Source: a virus
Strand: one strand, 5' to 3'
Length of the DNA stretch: 50,743 nt
IMG/VR virus record: IMGVR_UViG_3300047557_003366
Coordinates: 1-50,743 of that record
The position numbers were made by a program, and so were the translations under genes. The notes beneath the pieces were generated by a model, which made no database searches, was not told the DNA's origin, and saw only the letters and a program-made list of their open reading frames with translations. Shown here in pieces: positions 49,657 to 50,743 of the stretch; position 1 is the stretch's first letter; each line of letters opens with the position of its first letter.

Positions 49657-50743
49657 ATGAGTAAGAACCTATTCGAGACACACTGGACGGCTACCAAAAC
49701 CGCTCTCTGCGAGGGTCTATCAGGCAATCGCAAAAAGGTAATGGAAGTCATCCTAGAAAACACACGCAAGGACCTACAAAGCAAGAGTGGAATCCTGTTT
49801 GAGCATGCAACCCCCGGTTCAACAAGCGCCGGTAACGTTGCTACCCTCAACAAGGTAATTCTACCTGTAATTCGTCGTGTCATGCCAACAGTTATTGCCA
49901 ACGAAATCATCGGCGTACAGCCAATGAGTGGCCCTGTTGGACAGATCCATACACTACGTGTTCGCTACGCTGACACATTTGGTGCTCCAGCCCCAGGTGT
50001 CATCGCAGGTGCCGAGGCCCTAAGCCCATTTGATATCGCACGTTTCTATTCAGGTAACGGCGATACAGTAAATCCAAGAGCCGCTAATACAAGCGTCCTT
50101 GAAGGTACTGCTGGTAAGAGACTGAACATTCAGATTCTCAAAGAAACAGTTGAAGCCAAGACACGTAAACTGTCTGCTCGCTGGACCTTTGAAGCTGCTC
50201 AGGACTCACAAGCTCAACAGGGCATTGATATTGAAGCCGAAATTATGGCTGCACTAGCCCAGGAAATCACAGCAGAAGTTGACCAGGAAATCCTAGTTAG
50301 CCTACGCACCCTGGCTGGTACAACCCTCACATACGACCAGGGCAACGTTTCTGGTACTGCAACATACGTTGGTGACGAACATGCCGCACTGGCTGTTCTA
50401 ATCAACCGTGGTGCAAACCTCATCGCTGCTCGTACCCGTCGTGGGGCAGGTAACTGGGTTGTTGTTTCACCAACAGCACTCACCATCCTGCAGAGCGCCA
50501 CAACTTCAGCATTTGCACGTACAACTGAAGGAACTTTTGAAGCTCCAACCAACACCAAGTTCGTTGGAACTCTCAATAACAGCATGCGCGTCTACGTTGA
50601 CCAGTATGCTGCTGATAACACAAACGTACTCGTTGGATACAAAGGTCCAGGCGAAATTGACGCTGCGGCGTACTATTGCCCATATGTTCCACTGACAAGC
50701 TCAGGGGTTATCATTGATCCAAACACCTTTGAACCAGTTGTAA
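49657..50743 (+). CDS. gp23: Major capsid protein gp23 (5' part, runs off the window)
   Basis: 362 codons are visible with no stop, so the gene is cut at the right edge. Diagnostic gp23 segments include NKVILPVIRRVMPTVIANEI, GVQPMSGPVGQIHTLRVRY, KARKLSARW-type helix (as TRKLSARWTFEAAQD) and, near the end, YYCPYVPLTSSGVIIDPNTF. It forms the hexameric capsid lattice after gp21 removes the N-terminal propeptide; the site is not obvious here. The propeptide region before the conserved core is only ~50 residues, shorter than in T4. AAGGAGTG precedes the ATG. Codon use is markedly richer in C-ending codons than in neighbouring genes, as expected for the most abundant protein. Confidence 0.97.
   Translation, partial: MSKNLFETHWTATKTALCEGLSGNRKKVMEVILENTRKDLQSKSGILFEHATPGSTSAGNVATLNKVILPVIRRVMPTVIANEIIGVQPMSGPVGQIHTLRVRYADTFGAPAPGVIAGAEALSPFDIARFYSGNGDTVNPRAANTSVLEGTAGKRLNIQILKETVEAKTRKLSARWTFEAAQDSQAQQGIDIEAEIMAALAQEITAEVDQEILVSLRTLAGTTLTYDQGNVSGTATYVGDEHAALAVLINRGANLIAARTRRGAGNWVVVSPTALTILQSATTSAFARTTEGTFEAPTNTKFVGTLNNSMRVYVDQYAADNTNVLVGYKGPGEIDAAAYYCPYVPLTSSGVIIDPNTFEPVV

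Noticed and set aside
49632-50585. Open frames on the minus strand across gp23
   Set aside because: gp23 has biased, C-ending codons that suppress antisense stops. The plus-strand protein is an unmistakable major capsid protein.

Overview
This window is a contiguous piece of the genome of a T4-like myovirus (contractile-tailed phage). Recognisable T4 homologues are gp6, gp25, gp5, gp53, a gp48/54-type tube cap, gp55, gp47, gp46, gp26, gp29, gp20, gp21, gp22 and the start of gp23. The DNA is AT-rich and tightly packed on both strands, with no rRNA, tRNA or IS element seen. Divergence from T4, long fibre-like and giant baseplate proteins, ThyX and a SNF2/HARP pair suggest an aquatic, distant T4 relative. 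The host cannot be read from the sequence; GH24 lysozyme domains and TTGACA/TATAAT-like promoters fit a Gram-negative, probably proteobacterial, host.

Layout. 1-1392 (minus): terminator, thyX and a small unknown gene. 1523-6534 (minus): receptor-binding and fibre block, with a glycine-rich adhesin candidate, a fibre with an S74 chaperone, a collar-domain fibre with a Gly-X-Ser repeat, and two small proteins sharing an N-terminal motif. 6542-21287 (minus): baseplate-wedge block with a ~3660-residue giant protein, gp6 and gp25. 21349-24482 (plus): four-gene island with a HExxH metallopeptidase-like protein, a stand-alone HARP-domain protein, a zinc-ribbon protein and a SMARCAL1-type SNF2 helicase. 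24479-31598 (minus): tail hub block with a multi-enzyme gp5, a large hub-associated protein, gp53 and a tube cap. 31706-39591: late sigma factor gp55 interrupted by an intein, a tandem-HTH protein (minus), gp47-gp46, and small unknown genes. 39594-40666 (minus): gp26 and a small partner. 40739-50743 (plus): tape measure, portal, small core protein, a misplaced fibre-like gene, acidic core protein, gp21 protease, gp22 scaffold and gp23 major capsid, which is cut by the window edge.

Regulation. Two promoter classes are visible. T4-type late octamers (NATAAATA or NCTAAATA) lie about 20-30 bases ahead of many virion genes on both strands, which fits transcription by the gp55 encoded here. Sigma70-like TTGACx...TAxxxT promoters precede the SNF2 island, gp55, gp47/46 and two unknown genes. 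Three of them share an extra AGC(N4)GTT(N)AAC-like element just after the -10 box.

Most interesting points: the intein inside gp55; a probable virion-associated protein built from about seven helix-turn-helix units; a gp5 hub spike carrying an SGNH-hydrolase-like domain plus two GH24-like domains; the split HARP/SNF2 pair; the giant wedge protein; and one N-terminal module shared by three fibre-like proteins, one of them inside the capsid operon.
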